From: Sipunculus nudus
Taxonomy: Eukaryota; Annelida; Sipuncula; Golfingiida; Sipunculidae
DNA: 64,000 nucleotides
Assembly (NCBI GenBank): GCA_026874595.1
Contig: CM049310.1
Coordinates: 76,563,056 to 76,627,055, forward strand
Direction of reading: 5' to 3'
The notes under the pieces were generated by a model. That model did not search any database. It was given only the letters and a program-made list of their open reading frames with translations, and was not told where the DNA came from. Of the stretch, positions 33,105 to 43,458 are shown in pieces (the first letter of the stretch is position 1; each line of letters opens with the position of its first letter). Position numbers and translations under genes: made by a program.

Positions 33105-33345
33105 TCATGGTAAAAACTGAAAACTTTAATTATTTTACAATGATTGTACTTAAAGTTATTACAACTAATTGAGGCACTCTTCTTGGCTAAGGTTGTGGCG
33201 TTCAGTTAGCGTCTACAGTTTAAGGAAACCGGAGAACCTCGGAAAAACCCCACTGGCCTTGGCCGGGTCATTACAGCACACTCTCATAACCCGGGTCGCC
33301 AGCGGAGAGAGCCGAGCGTTTTACTCCTCGACTCGAAGGACGCAC
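33105..33345 (-). mobile_element. tRNA-derived SINE, copy 2 (reverse)
   Basis: It has the same organisation as 24640-24897: GCCAGCGGAGAGAGCCGAGC and GTTTTACTCCTCGACT on the plus strand form the reversed head. CTGGCCTTGGCCGGGTCATTA forms the body, and GAGGCACTCTTCTTGGCTAAGG is the junction to the AT tail at 33105-33175. Confidence 0.7.
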
Positions 33346-33412
33346 CTTGTTTTGGATTTGTAATAGTCCTTGGTAGTAGTGTATCGTTCGAATTTGCTTT
33401 GTATTAACTGTG

Positions 33413-33670
33413 CAACATTGACAGATTAGCCAGGTAATTATATAACAGTGAAAGATTAGCCCCATATTTGTACAACAGAGAAGCTTTAATCATATTATTA
33501 TGTCCTGCAGCGGAAATATGCCCAATACATGTACTTGCAGAACAGCGAAAGATTAGCGCGACACTTACACAGCATCAAAAATTACCAAAAGATCAGCAAA
33601 TGAGAAACGTTAAACGACGAAAGAGAAGTTCGACTTACACACAACGGCGAAAGATGCGCCCGGCTAGCAC
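33413..33670 (+). repeat. Degenerate 30-38-bp tandem repeat, about eight units
   Basis: The units follow the pattern AACAGNGAAAGATTAGCNC plus about 12 bases ending TACAC/TGCAG. Recognisable unit starts are AACATTGACAGATTAGCC, AACAGTGAAAGATTAGCC, AACAGAGAAG, AACAGCGAAAGATTAGCG and ACAACGGCGAAAGATGCG. Strong divergence indicates an old array. The 97-codon frame at 33468 is an accident of the repeat. Confidence 0.6.
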
Positions 33671-34020
33671 GCTATCAGTAACTTCATGGGCGAAAAGAAC
33701 AGTTTTTTTTATTACAGATAGTTTCCTCACTCTCTTTGTCTGCAGGAACACGGTAATCTGACAGTGACTAATGCTGGGCGGAGACCCTGGTGTAGGCTCC
33801 TCCTGCATATCCAACCGTTTCCGACAACGGATTGACTGGGAAGACACCTGTTGCGTCTCAAGGATATAGATTTACCCGCTCTCAACCAGTCACATTATTT
33901 TCTCTTGGGCTGTTAGGTTGACGGAGTGGATCTTGCAAAATGACTTAGGGCTAAATGACAGAGTTTGGGAAAAGGGTATATACATACGTGTGGAATAATA
34001 TTATAACAATGGCTTAACCC

Positions 34021-34048
34021 GAGAGAGAGAGAGAGAGAGCGAGAGAGC
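34021..34048. repeat. (GA)n microsatellite
   Basis: GA units with one GC interruption. Confidence 0.9.
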
Positions 34049-34136
34049 ATGCATGTATATATATGGTAAATTTTTTCTTATGGCAAAACTCTGGTTCTAT
34101 GTCATGGATAATTCTTACAGTAGTTTCTTGCAGGAT

Positions 34137-34137
34137 C

Positions 34138-34185
<48 letters not shown>

Positions 34186-34192
34186 GTGTATT
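34137..34192. repeat. (TA)n(TG)n compound microsatellite
   Basis: TA units followed by TG units with one CG interruption. Confidence 0.95.
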
Positions 34193-34199
34193 TATATAT

Positions 34200-36559
34200 A
34201 TTAATTTAATAAAGAGGACGTATACCCTATACGTCCGTTAAACGTCATAGAAATTTATGCAGATAAGCAGAGAAGGTGAGTACGGACAGCACACTTCAGT
34301 GAATCGAGCATCACACATACAGCTGGATGGTCCATTTATCTGAATAGATAAACAAGGACTTTACCAGGGTAGAAAATATAACAAATGATATATTTAGGTA
34401 AAATTTCTTTTGCAAAAGGAAGATAAAACTTGCTTCTGAATGTGGTGCATTTTGAGTTTGTTACATATTTATATTGAAATATTAAAGCGAATTTCATGTA
34501 ATGCATGGCGGATAACGAAAGGTCTTAGTCAGGCTAAGACGTCACCCTTTAAGAGGCCAGTCAAATATTGGCCCTGTATTGTGGGTCTTAAACTGCCTTC
34601 TACTACCAACACCACAACTCTTTACTAATTAAACTGATTGTAATTATATATCACTATTAATAAAATGATCATTTGAAACTATGATGTCTTATCCAATAGA
34701 ATTTCAAAGACAAAAATATGCTCAATAACACCATTTGCTATTTTATTTACCGCCTAAATATACGCCTAGACTCAACGAATACAGAATTTTTAAGAGAAAA
34801 AAATTAAAGTTAGAATAAAATGAAAACAACTTATTCAGGATAAGGAGAGAAATAAATTTAGATCAAGTTTCAAAATTTTCTATTTGTAGATGTACCTTAC
34901 TTTGGTTTTTACATATTTTACTATATTTACAGTGATTTTAATGAAATTCACTGACAGTTTAGGAATTTTCATACTACTCCAGTGTGTCTAATTACTCCTA
35001 GAGACATGAGGCCATATATCTTTATTTCTAACAAAGTTCCATAATGGTTACCTTAGGATCAGTTCTAGATCCGTTTTAGAAAATCCATTGCATTAAGAAT
35101 TGATTATTAGAACTGAAAATGAAAATAATTAGTGAAGCTTGTACTTTAGTCTGAATCTCTGTCGTCATAAACGCAACAACTCAGTGGCAACGACCGGCCG
35201 ATAGTCCCTAGGGAGTGAGATTGTATGAAGACGATCACGGATTTTCAGATGTAACCTTGCGGAGGATATAATTACAAAGTCCTTGGGAAAATATTTAGAA
35301 TATGAGAAGAATGCTCTTAGGTTAGATGTTACAGGGAAATTCTATGACCTAATTTTTTTTAGGCCTCATGAAACTTATCTTTAGGAATTTCTTAATCTCA
35401 TTGCATTCGTCAGACTAAAACAGAAATTGATTATAATTATATTTACAAAAATATAAACATACTACAAAGATATTTATATCAACCAGTAGAATAGAAATTC
35501 ACTACTAATAAAAATATGATGTTTGTATAAGAAAGATCAGACATCAAGATACGGCTTAATTAAGTGTACAGAGAGACAAAAAAGATAAAGAATTAAAACA
35601 TATGAGGTGTTATACACATGTATATATGCTTTAGTTGCCTAAGCTCTCGCTAAAGAAGGCAGTGGACATCAACCATATGTTGAAATATAGTATTTATGTA
35701 TCTTTTATTTTGAATGTTATGTTTACATCTGTAACCTTCGAGAATAAACGAAACTGTAATCTTCTATATTCGTTTCAGTCCTGAATGAAAAAGAAATGGC
35801 TATATGACATCATGCAAAAATTTATTTTTAAGGCTGGTCTCGTGTGCTTTCAATTGAACAGATGGAAATATAATCTTCCGAATTGCCAAATAAAAAATCA
35901 GTCCTTCGGAAATAAAAAATAAAACCCAGTATTATAAGATATTTTTCTTTTCAATGAGATACTTTTAGGCTATCAGCTGTGATAATTCTTAAGCCTATAC
36001 CACAGCATAAAAAAGGATGCATAGTTCCTAGAACTGATAACGGTTCTCGTAGGTTTGAAGAGTTGTCCTGTGTCCATGTGTTGCATTGATGCAATAAAGA
36101 TACAAAATCGTTGGTGTTTAACTTTTATGTTGCAAAACATCTATTTAATGTATGAAAGGGAAACTTAAACGCCCACATAATGTTCAGGGGTGTATAGCAA
36201 ATGACTTCTTATTTCAGTGAGGTCCATTAAGCATTTTTGTAACTATACTGTGAAAAAAATCGTTTTATAGTATATTTTTATGGCAAATATGTGGTGATTT
36301 CGGGGGGTATTTTTTTTACTTGTCACCTAATCGTGAAAATCACTTATCCTCCATTTTGTTCACAAACTTGATGAATGCTATTCCGTCAGTTAAGCATGTG
36401 GCTTGTATATCCAGCTGGGCAAATCCAAATTGTGATTGTTGTTGTTGCATAACTATGTATATGCATTTATATGTCTGTTCGTCTGTGGGTGTGTATCCCT
36501 GTATGCATGTCTTTAAGAGATTACCGTATAGTCATGACAACAAGTCGCAGTAGGCACTT
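34200..36559. other. AT-rich unassigned sequence
   Basis: No gene, RNA or repeat boundary recognised over about 2.3 kb. Confidence 0.4.
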
Positions 36560-36920
36560 AATTTACATCGGCCTGGTACGTAACCCATGCGAGCCATGCT
36601 TGTATTCATGGGATCGGAAATTCACCAAACATGCGGAGGGATATACGGGATATACCAATATGCTGACTTAAAATGGAATATTTCTCGCTAATGTTAGGTA
36701 TTCTTAGAAAGTAAACTAAAGAAGCAAACAATTGGTCTGGTTTATGTCAACGTACTTGTTATCCATGAGGCGTCGTCAGAAATCACGGAAATATTTGCAT
36801 TCTCATAGAGCCATAGAGTGAGTTCCTCGCTGAAGGATGTAACGGCACTCTGACAGTTAGTACGCTGGTCTCTCTAATGCCAGGGGGCCGAATGGTGCTT
36901 ATACCGATAATACAGCTCGG
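36560..36920 (+). repeat. Dispersed repeat R3, copy 1
   Basis: It is collinear with 45440-45790: GTAACCCATGCGAGCCATGC, AACATGCGGAGGG, AATATTTGCATTCT-type core, ACGGCACTCTGACAG and the CTAATGCCAGGGGGCCG end. Peptides from the two copies share CEPCL/SEPCL and KHAEG, but both are interrupted by stops, so DNA-level homology is the safer reading. The class is unknown. Confidence 0.65.
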
Positions 36921-37329
36921 GAGAGAAAAAAAAAATGGAAAAAAATGATGTGGTAAGATACAACAGGTTCAATGTTTATAACTCGCAACCTGTAGATCAG
37001 CGTCTCACCCACTTCTCTTTGGGTCTGGCAGCGGACCTTCGGGTCTCATTTGTCTGGCCATGGTTGCTTCTTAACAGTGCCTTCAGCGAGCTCGCCGGCC
37101 GCTAGGAAGCCGTTGCGTCAATGTCTCCCATTGTCCCATCAGGTTTTAACAGAGCCAAGGCCACCCGTGGTGCCTCGGACACGTCAATGACCTTCAAATG
37201 GGACTTCAGGGAGAATCCGAGCTTTCCCTTTTCATCATTCTATAAGCGACAGAAGTGTCGGAGATCGCCGGAGATTGATGCTCCATCGTCATTACTTGAC
37301 TCTCCTTTGGACTGACAATAAACTCCAAC
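36921..37329. other. GC-richer single-copy sequence
   Basis: No gene supported. The 64-codon plus frame at 37121 has no motif that I recognise. Confidence 0.35.
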
Positions 37330-37850
37330 GTTATTACCAGAGTGTCCGCATATTTTAACTTGATTGGTTGAGTAACTGCATATTTCATCCAGATTGGTTG
37401 ATCGCCGACATGGGGTCACGTGATTGAAGTACCGTTATACCTCATCGTGATTGGTTTGGTGCCAGTCTGTGATATCAGAGCGCCGGAATACTTAAACATG
37501 ATTGGCTGAATGTCAGCAATCTAAATTGTAATTTGTTGAGTACCAGCATATTTAAATTTGGCTGAATGCCAGCATACTTAAGCGAGATTGGTTAAGTGAC
37601 CATGCACCTTGACGTTATTAGTAGAGTGTTAGTATAGCAAACATAACTGGCAGAGTGTAAGCATGGATTGACGTTTTGCTAGAGTGATTGTAAACTTCTG
37701 TAACGTGATTGGTGGAGGCCTATATACGTCGACGTGATTGTTGACGCGATTGTTGACGCCATTGTTGACGTGATTGTTGACGTCATTGTAGACGCCATTG
37801 TTGACGTCATTGTTGACGCCATTGTTGACGGGTAGGCTCACTTGTACATG
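37330..37850 (+). repeat. Degenerate 30-bp satellite running into a 12-bp array
   Basis: From 37330 to 37730, about a dozen degenerate units start GATTGG(T/C)TGA(G/A)T and carry a CCAGCATATTTAA-like second half. Each start contains ATTGG, the reverse of a CCAAT box. From 37735 to 37850 this collapses to about nine 12-bp units GATTGTTGACG(C/T) / CATTGTTGACGT. The shared GATTG start suggests the short array arose from the longer one. A GGTCACGTGA E-box lies at 37414-37423. Confidence 0.75.
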
Positions 37851-38089
37851 ATTGTTTGATTGATGCCTATATATTTTTTTTCACATACATTTTGATTAAA
37901 TCCCGATGTCATGAGACATTATTTGCCCATTATGATAATTTACAGTGGTAAAGTGTTGCTGCCAATATGAGGTTAATATGAGATGCGTCGCATATAGTTA
38001 TCATTGAAAATTTTATAGGGTAAATGGGAAATCTCTTTAACTTAGAAAAATAGAAATCAATTATATTACTCATCTATCAACTGATAAAT

Positions 38090-38175
38090 CATTGCCTCCG
38101 CCAGCAAGGTATGCGACAATACCCGGTCGTGTGTGTGTGTGTTCACGTTTGCGTGAACGTGTTAAAAATTAACTT
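38090..38175 (+). mobile_element. Fragment of CCTCCGCCAAGG-type miniature element
   Basis: It begins ATCATTGCCTCCGCCAGCAAGG, matching the start at 48597, then decays after a TG run. Confidence 0.45.
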
Positions 38176-38361
38176 GTTAAAAATAACTGTCATTTTCCTG
38201 GCTATATACAGGTATAGTTCAATCTGTACGGTGTAAATAAAAACAGGGTACCACAGACCTGAAGTAATAAAAGACTATAACTTATACAGTTTTCACTATT
38301 GTTGGCCTGAATTATACGCTGAGCTTAAAGAGTCAAGGATCACTTGTTTCAGAAATGCCAT

Positions 38362-38807
38362 CAGTGATGTACTCAAGTCCACAGTACCCGAGTCCGAGTG
38401 CAAGTCTTTGAGGTTCCAGTCAACGTCCGCCTTCTTCTAGTCAGATTCTTTGGAAACTCGAGTTTAAGTCCGAGTCTTAACTGAAGGCACTTTAAAATAG
38501 GCATAATAGATCACCATGTGTATTTTATGTAAATTTATACATAATTTTTTCTTTAATATTGAATTACATTTTACTCCCATAGGAAAAACTGAGTTTGGAA
38601 TATAGTTTACTTGTTTTTGTCATATTTTGTTAAGTTCACACTTACAAGTCTATATGGTAGGTTTTCTAATATGACAGTCAGGCCTTACGTGAGAGTGTTT
38701 TTTTTCTACATGACTCGAGATTCACAAGGCCTTATTTCTCGGGTTCTGACCTCCGTGTCCGAGTATAAGTCCGATTTCAGGATCGATCCTCGAATCCTAC
38801 ATCACAG
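38362..38807 (-). mobile_element. GGACTC-rich hAT-like element, copy D, with target duplication
   Basis: The left terminus is CAGTGATGTACTCAAGTCC and the right terminus is TACATCACAG, which are inverted repeats. Flanks AATGCCAT (38354-38361) and AATGCCTC (38808-38815) agree at six of eight positions, as an aged 8-bp duplication would. GAGTCC/AAGTCC blocks lie near both ends with an AT-rich core. No transposase. Terminus, 8-bp duplication size and subterminal repeats all fit the hAT superfamily. Confidence 0.7.
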
Positions 38808-38912
38808 AATGCCTCTGACGTATGCTTGCAGATATGGCTTTAGTGAATGAGTGTTAATCACATATCCGAATTATTTGACTGTTTAAACATTCTTTTAAAA
38901 TATTTGTCCGTC

Positions 38913-39418
38913 CTATAGTCCATTTCAGCACCTGCTGTTCACCTGTTTTTTGTAGATTATTTTCTTAAAAATTTATATCACTCAATTATTTCCTTGAAAA
39001 CTACATATGGAAATGACAACCTAATATGGCATTTAGGAATTTTACAATACATCCCAAGTTTAAGTTTCATAACTTTTAAGTCTCTTCACAATGATCTGGC
39101 AGATATTATGTGGTTCTGCATGAGTAGCCATCATTGTTTTAGCTGGTTATATTTTTAAGATTGTTTACATGACATCACCCAATCAGCAGCGGTCAATTGA
39201 AGCTATTACTTTGCATGTAGTAAAATGTAGACTGATTTCTCATATATTTAAATTATTCTGTTTCTTAAATAAGGTGTAAGGTAGGTATTTATTTACCTTG
39301 TTGAAAGGTAAGGTTTTTTTAGTCCTCTACTCTAAACTAAAAATGTTTCCCTTGAAATGTAACTAATAAAATTTGTATCGCAAAAAACAGGTGGACATGA
39401 GGGATGAAACGGTCTTTA
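38913..39418. mobile_element. Inverted-repeat transposon family R2, copy 2 (short form, about 505 bp)
   Basis: The left end CTATAGTCCATTTCAGCACC..GTTCACCTGTTTTTTG and right end CAAAAAACAGGTGGACATGAGGGATGAAACGG are inverted repeats of about 35 bp. The internal blocks match copy 1 at 4307-5526, but the 660-bp middle of that copy is missing here. Non-coding. Confidence 0.8.
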
Positions 39419-39592
39419 ATAGCCTGAGCTCCTCAACAAAATGTTCGTAATCCAGAAAAAAAATAAAATGCACTTTTGGGGCAGGAAATTAGCGAGTTTC
39501 ATGAGTTAATTGAATATCTTCATGTTTGTTTGTTGTGATGAATTGTAGTAACTCTTTCATGCTATTGTGCATGCAAACAATTTTGTTTGTAG

Positions 39593-39713
39593 ATTACAGT
39601 GGCACATTTGATTGTAGTTTGAACGAAGCAATCGCAAAGACCTTGGAAAAGTATAATGATAATCACTTGTTTTGTATTTTTAGTCGTACAGCATCGGATA
39701 AAAATGGTGAAAA
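39593..39713 (+). CDS. Candidate isolated internal exon (function unknown)
   Basis: An AG acceptor after CAATTTTGTTTGTAG and a GTGAGT donor bound a 121-bp frame that encodes a peptide including SLNEAIAKTLEKYNDNHLF and CIFSRTASDKNGE. The peptide looks less biased than the AT-rich frames around it and has amphipathic spacing. It starts in phase 1 and ends two bases into a codon. I do not recognise the family. A phase-compatible partner at 43459-43535 lies inside a transposon and is therefore doubtful. This could be a real exon, a retained pseudo-exon or chance. Confidence 0.22.
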
Positions 39714-39796
39714 GTGAGTATATAAGTTGCCTTTAAATTAAACCAGGTTGTTTGTATTGTGCTTGGTGAAAGTTCGGGATTATAACGAGACCTTTA

Positions 39797-39865
39797 TTTT
39801 TAGCTAGTAGGTAGCTGGTCACAAGTCCAGCGCCTTATCCATTACGCCACAATGCACGCTCTATA
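39797..39865 (-). repeat. tRNA-like fragment (SINE head, arginine-type)
   Basis: The reverse complement reads GTGGCGTAATGGATAAGGCGC then TGGACTTGTGACCAGC, a good A box and an anticodon-arm-like stem. The T arm and B box are missing, so it is a fragment and not a functional tRNA. Confidence 0.5.
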
Positions 39866-40639
39866 TGTTATGACATAACGACATTTTGGAAAGTTGCAAA
39901 GCAGACCAATTAGCATGATCTCAGAAATAATCTCCTTTATATTGTGTGAATTTAAACGTCATGATCTCAAGATCAGGAACCATATACACGTTCGATGAGT
40001 TTTTTTTCAGACCTCTCTGATCAATACAGGTTTTGATAACAACAATAGGAGGGATACAAATATCTTAAAACTGAAAGTCAAGATTGTTTTAGAGGGTTTG
40101 GCTATATTTCTTATATAGGGTTTTCTTATATGGGGTCTTATATTGAATTTTAATCATCGTTGTTATTTTCCTTGTACACAAAGCTGTTCAACAATACAGA
40201 GTATATAATCTCCTAGATGTAAAATGGGAAATTCAGTATGTTATTATCCGGGAAGCACATTATAATATAAAATTCTCTAGGTTTTTTTTATGTTTTTACG
40301 CAAACTGTCACATATACAGTTTATGTCCTCACGAATAAAGAAATACGCGTATGTATATGGCCATTAACTTTTTGGAGAAAAGTAACCTATTCTAGTGGAA
40401 AGTGCTACTTTTTTGCACCTCCAGTAATTTGATGTGTTACTGAAACGGATTGGCATGACACCGTAATCGTGTACAGTGTGCCGTTCAAGTGTCAAGGGAC
40501 AAGAACAAAGTAAGCTGATATATGTTTTGTTGGTAATATATAGTACCCAGGAAGAGAATATTGGCGAAAGCTGTACAACATATGACTCAGATTTCCCGGT
40601 TGCAGTAAATTAGTAAGGCTGGCAGACATGTTCATGTCA

Positions 40640-40862
40640 CATACTGGGGTTAAACTCTCGGCTCCCTCCCCCTGGCGACCAGGGTTCGATCCCTTTAGTT
40701 GCTATGAGAGTTGGCCGTGGTTGCCCGTGCGACATCGGTGGATTCTAGGGGTTTTCCGGTTTCCTCCACCCCTATACTGACTACCGAACGCCACCATCCG
40801 AGACATGGAAAGTGCCTCGTATAATTATTGTAACTATTTTTACAATCAGTGTAAATAAAATA
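40640..40862 (+). mobile_element. tRNA-derived SINE, copy 3 (forward)
   Basis: The head GGGTTAAACTCTCGGCTCCC leads to a clear B box GGTTCGATCCC (40683-40693), then the family body GTGGATTCTAGGGGTTTTCC.. and CCGAACGCCACCATCCGAG. It ends in an AT-rich tail with AAATAAAATAAAG. Same family as 24640 and 33105 in reverse. The A-box side is truncated or decayed. Confidence 0.75.
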
Positions 40863-41051
40863 AAGTTTTTCGATACAGACAAGGCGATCATTTTCCCAAA
40901 AAGTAGCGATGTTTGTTTGAAAGGGGAATCCCTCAAACAACCTCATAAATTTGCTAATGACTGAATTTTGGCAGTTTTATTTAAATCATATAACAAATGT
41001 TGAGGTCAGCAAAGTGGCGGTTCAAGAAAGACTGCCCTCCTCACGCAGCGG

Positions 41052-41112
41052 TCGCATTCCATTTATGCAATACATTTCATGTTAACACGAAATGTATTAC
41101 ACAGGAATGCGA
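41052..41112. repeat. Imperfect hairpin abutting a GGACTC element
   Basis: The outer arms TCGCATTCC/GGAATGCGA and inner arms AATACATTTC/GAAATGTATT pair with a short internal bulge and a 10-base loop. The right arm touches the CAGTGAT start of copy E. Confidence 0.5.
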
Positions 41113-41500
41113 ACAGTGATAGAGAACTCGAATCCGGGCTTGGACTCGAGTCCGTACTCGAATCATACTCGAATTTTCGAGACTCGGACTTGTACTCGGA
41201 CTCGAAGGTAAGGACTCGAGAATTCCGACCGAGTCCATCTCGAATCCAATAAAAAAACTCTATGATGTATTATAAATACTTTTGTGAATTTACAACTACT
41301 AACAGAATATTATAAAATGATACAATTATATGCGGCAAACATTGTTCAGCATCGGGAGCTATAAATGTAATTTACTATTATAGAGTATGTATGAACTTAC
41401 TTAAATATGTACATGAAAATCTGAAGTTTCCATTTTAATTTGCTTTTCAGAATATTTGTATTAGACTCGGACTCGGACTTGTATATAGAATCAAAACTCA
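41113..41500 (+). mobile_element. GGACTC-rich hAT-like element, copy E
   Basis: It starts ACAGTGATAGAGAACTCG, with GGACTC/GAATC blocks at 41130-41250 and 41462-41490, the TCCATTTTAATTTGCTTTTC core motif between them, and a right end ACTCAGTAATG. The right end directly precedes a (TA)n tract. Confidence 0.6.
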
Positions 41501-41506
41501 GTAATG

Positions 41507-41507
<1 letters not shown>

Positions 41508-41562
<55 letters not shown>

Positions 41563-41568
41563 ATATAT
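41508..41568. repeat. (TA)n microsatellite
   Basis: About 55 bp of TA with two TG interruptions. Confidence 0.95.
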
Positions 41569-41819
41569 AATGATTCATTACAATATAAACGCACGTTTTG
41601 ATATTGGTGAAATACAGTTTAAATGCAAGTGCGTTCGTAAGTGGATTTGTATTTTTTTAAATAATGTTTGATCGTATTTGGAATTGCAATTGATCTACAT
41701 GTATTTGAATTGCTCTTGGAAGCTTTTGGTCACATTTAAATCTAACCTTGGTTACCGATGAGTAATATTTGCTCTAAGGCAATCTGGTATACTCATAATA
41801 TCTCTGTTGCAATGTTTAT

Positions 41820-42065
41820 TAGGTAATAGTGGTAGTAGTTGTAGTAGATGTAGTAGTAGAATGAGTAGTAGTAGTAATAGTAAAAGTAGCAGTAGTAGCA
41901 GCAACAGCAGCAGAAGTAGTACTAGTTATATTATTAGTAATAGCAGCAGTATCAGTACTAGTGGTAGTAGTAAAATTAGTAGAAGTAGTAGAAGTAATAA
42001 TAGTTGTAGTAGTAGTCGTAATAGTAGTTTAGTATTAGTATTAGGGGTAGCAGAAGCATTAGCAT
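41820..42065 (+). repeat. (AGT/AGC)n trinucleotide tract, segment 1
   Basis: An imperfect trinucleotide array of AGT, AGC, AAT and related units. The Ser/Arg-rich plus frame and the Tyr-rich minus frame are translation artefacts of the array. Confidence 0.95.
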
Positions 42066-42074
42066 TATTAAAAA

Positions 42075-42435
42075 GGACCCATGGAGACTAATCACACCAG
42101 ACCTCTTCGTTATGAAAGGAATGGTAATCAACAGTTCTGGGTAGTAAATTAACCATAACATCAAACAGTTCTATCAGAATTGCAGGCCCTACACTTTGGA
42201 ATGATCTGAAGAACCTTGAAAACATAACAAAATTTGAAAAACAACTGAAAACGTTTTTATTGCCAAAATCATACAAAAAAGTAACATTTTAAATTATATA
42301 GTATCTGTGATCTTCTTAATATATCTTTGTATGTCTTTTAACTTTTAATTATTTATGATGAATCAAACAATTTTGTAATGCGCCATAGGAAAGTTATTGT
42401 ATACTTTATAAGCTCCGCAATAGAAATATATATAT
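42075..42435 (+). pseudogene. LINE 3' fragment (end of ORF2 and 3' UTR)
   Basis: The plus-strand translation gives LRYERNGNQQFWVVN and, after a stop and shift, SIRIAGPTLWNDL followed by KFEKQLKTFLLPKSYKK and a stop near 42290. The pattern S.R..GP.LWN.LP followed by F...LK..LL is the familiar C-terminus of CR1/L2-like LINE proteins. The 3' UTR runs into a TA tract at about 42430. It has internal stops and no reverse transcriptase. It sits between two AGT tracts. Confidence 0.7.
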
Positions 42436-42457
42436 ATATACGATTTGTATAGCAGTA

Positions 42458-42584
42458 TAAATAGTAATTGTATTAGCCGCTGTATCAGAAGTAGTAGTAG
42501 TTGTAGTAGTAGTAATAGCAGTAGTAATAGTAGTAGTAGTAGTAGTAGTAGCAGTAGTAGTAGTAGTAGATTAAGTAGTAGCAG
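42458..42584 (+). repeat. (AGT)n trinucleotide tract, segment 2 (left of hAT insertion)
   Basis: AGT/AGC units end at 42584 with AGTAGCAG, the left copy of the target duplication. The Leu-repeat minus frame is an artefact. Confidence 0.95.
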
Positions 42585-42596
42585 CAGACCTAGGGT

Positions 42597-42745
42597 CAAT
42601 TCAAATTTTTCAATTCCAATTCAATTCCAATTCAGGAACTTTTATGAAACTTCAATTCCAATTCAATTCAATTCAATGTGCTTGAGAAAAATATCAATTC
42701 CAATTCAATTCAAATAATTTTTATTCAATTCAAATTCAATTCGCA
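42597..42745 (+). repeat. CAATTC subterminal repeat array, left end of the hAT-like element
   Basis: Repeated CAATTC(C/A)AATTC words in one orientation, with minor interruptions. Confidence 0.9.
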
Positions 42746-43458
42746 ATTCAAAAAGTTGCATTCATCTTAATACATTTCACTGGTGTGACGCGAGTGATAT
42801 CACAGGAGTTCTTTTACTAGTGCACCAGTGCTCTAGTACACAACTTACAGTTTTGTTCAGAATTGATTGAATGCTCCCCGAAGCTAAGTGATATATCATT
42901 AATTACAAGTTATGCTAAATGTGGTAAGGCATAGCAGCCAGACAGGTTTTACTTGTTTTGTAGGGCAATTATTCCTTAAGATCAGGTAAACTACCTAAAC
43001 TCAGACAAGTTTATCTGGATTTCAAATTATTGGCCATTATTATCTAATGCAATTAATATATACAAGTAATCTATTTTGGGTTATGAAAAACATTAACATT
43101 CTCATGATCATGGGATGGGTAGGTGTGTACAAAGCCCCCCCCCCCCCCCCCCCCCACCCCACTCCCCTCCCCAAACAAAAGCTCCCTAGGTAAAAAGCCC
43201 CCTACCTTAATAATAAAGAGGACAAAAGCCCCCTCCTCCCCCTCCCCAATTATATTTTTAAAAAAATATTTGACTACATTTAAAATTCTGTACATTTTAT
43301 TGATATATTGAAATGTGTGTTAAATGCAAATAAGACATTAAAGGGGTCTCTTCACATACCAGGCATGTTAAATATACTTAAAATATAGCGTGTTTTCCTT
43401 ATAATAGTGTGGTATGTGCCAATATTTCATTCTTAACAGTTTGTTTAATCCTGTACAG

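Noticed and set aside
39593-39713. Assignment of the candidate exon to an actin-capping-protein-like family
   Set aside because: Only a loose spacing of hydrophobic and aromatic residues is shared; the diagnostic residues are absent, so no name was given.
39797-39865. tRNA-Arg gene on the minus strand
   Set aside because: It has a good A box and anticodon-side match but no T arm or acceptor pairing; it is a SINE or tRNA fragment.
41807-42091. 94-codon Ser-rich plus-strand frame
   Set aside because: Translation of an AGT/AGC array; Ser and Arg runs follow the repeat exactly.
42363-42599. Leu-rich minus-strand frame resembling a signal or membrane segment
   Set aside because: The Leu run is the reverse reading of the AGT/AGC array.
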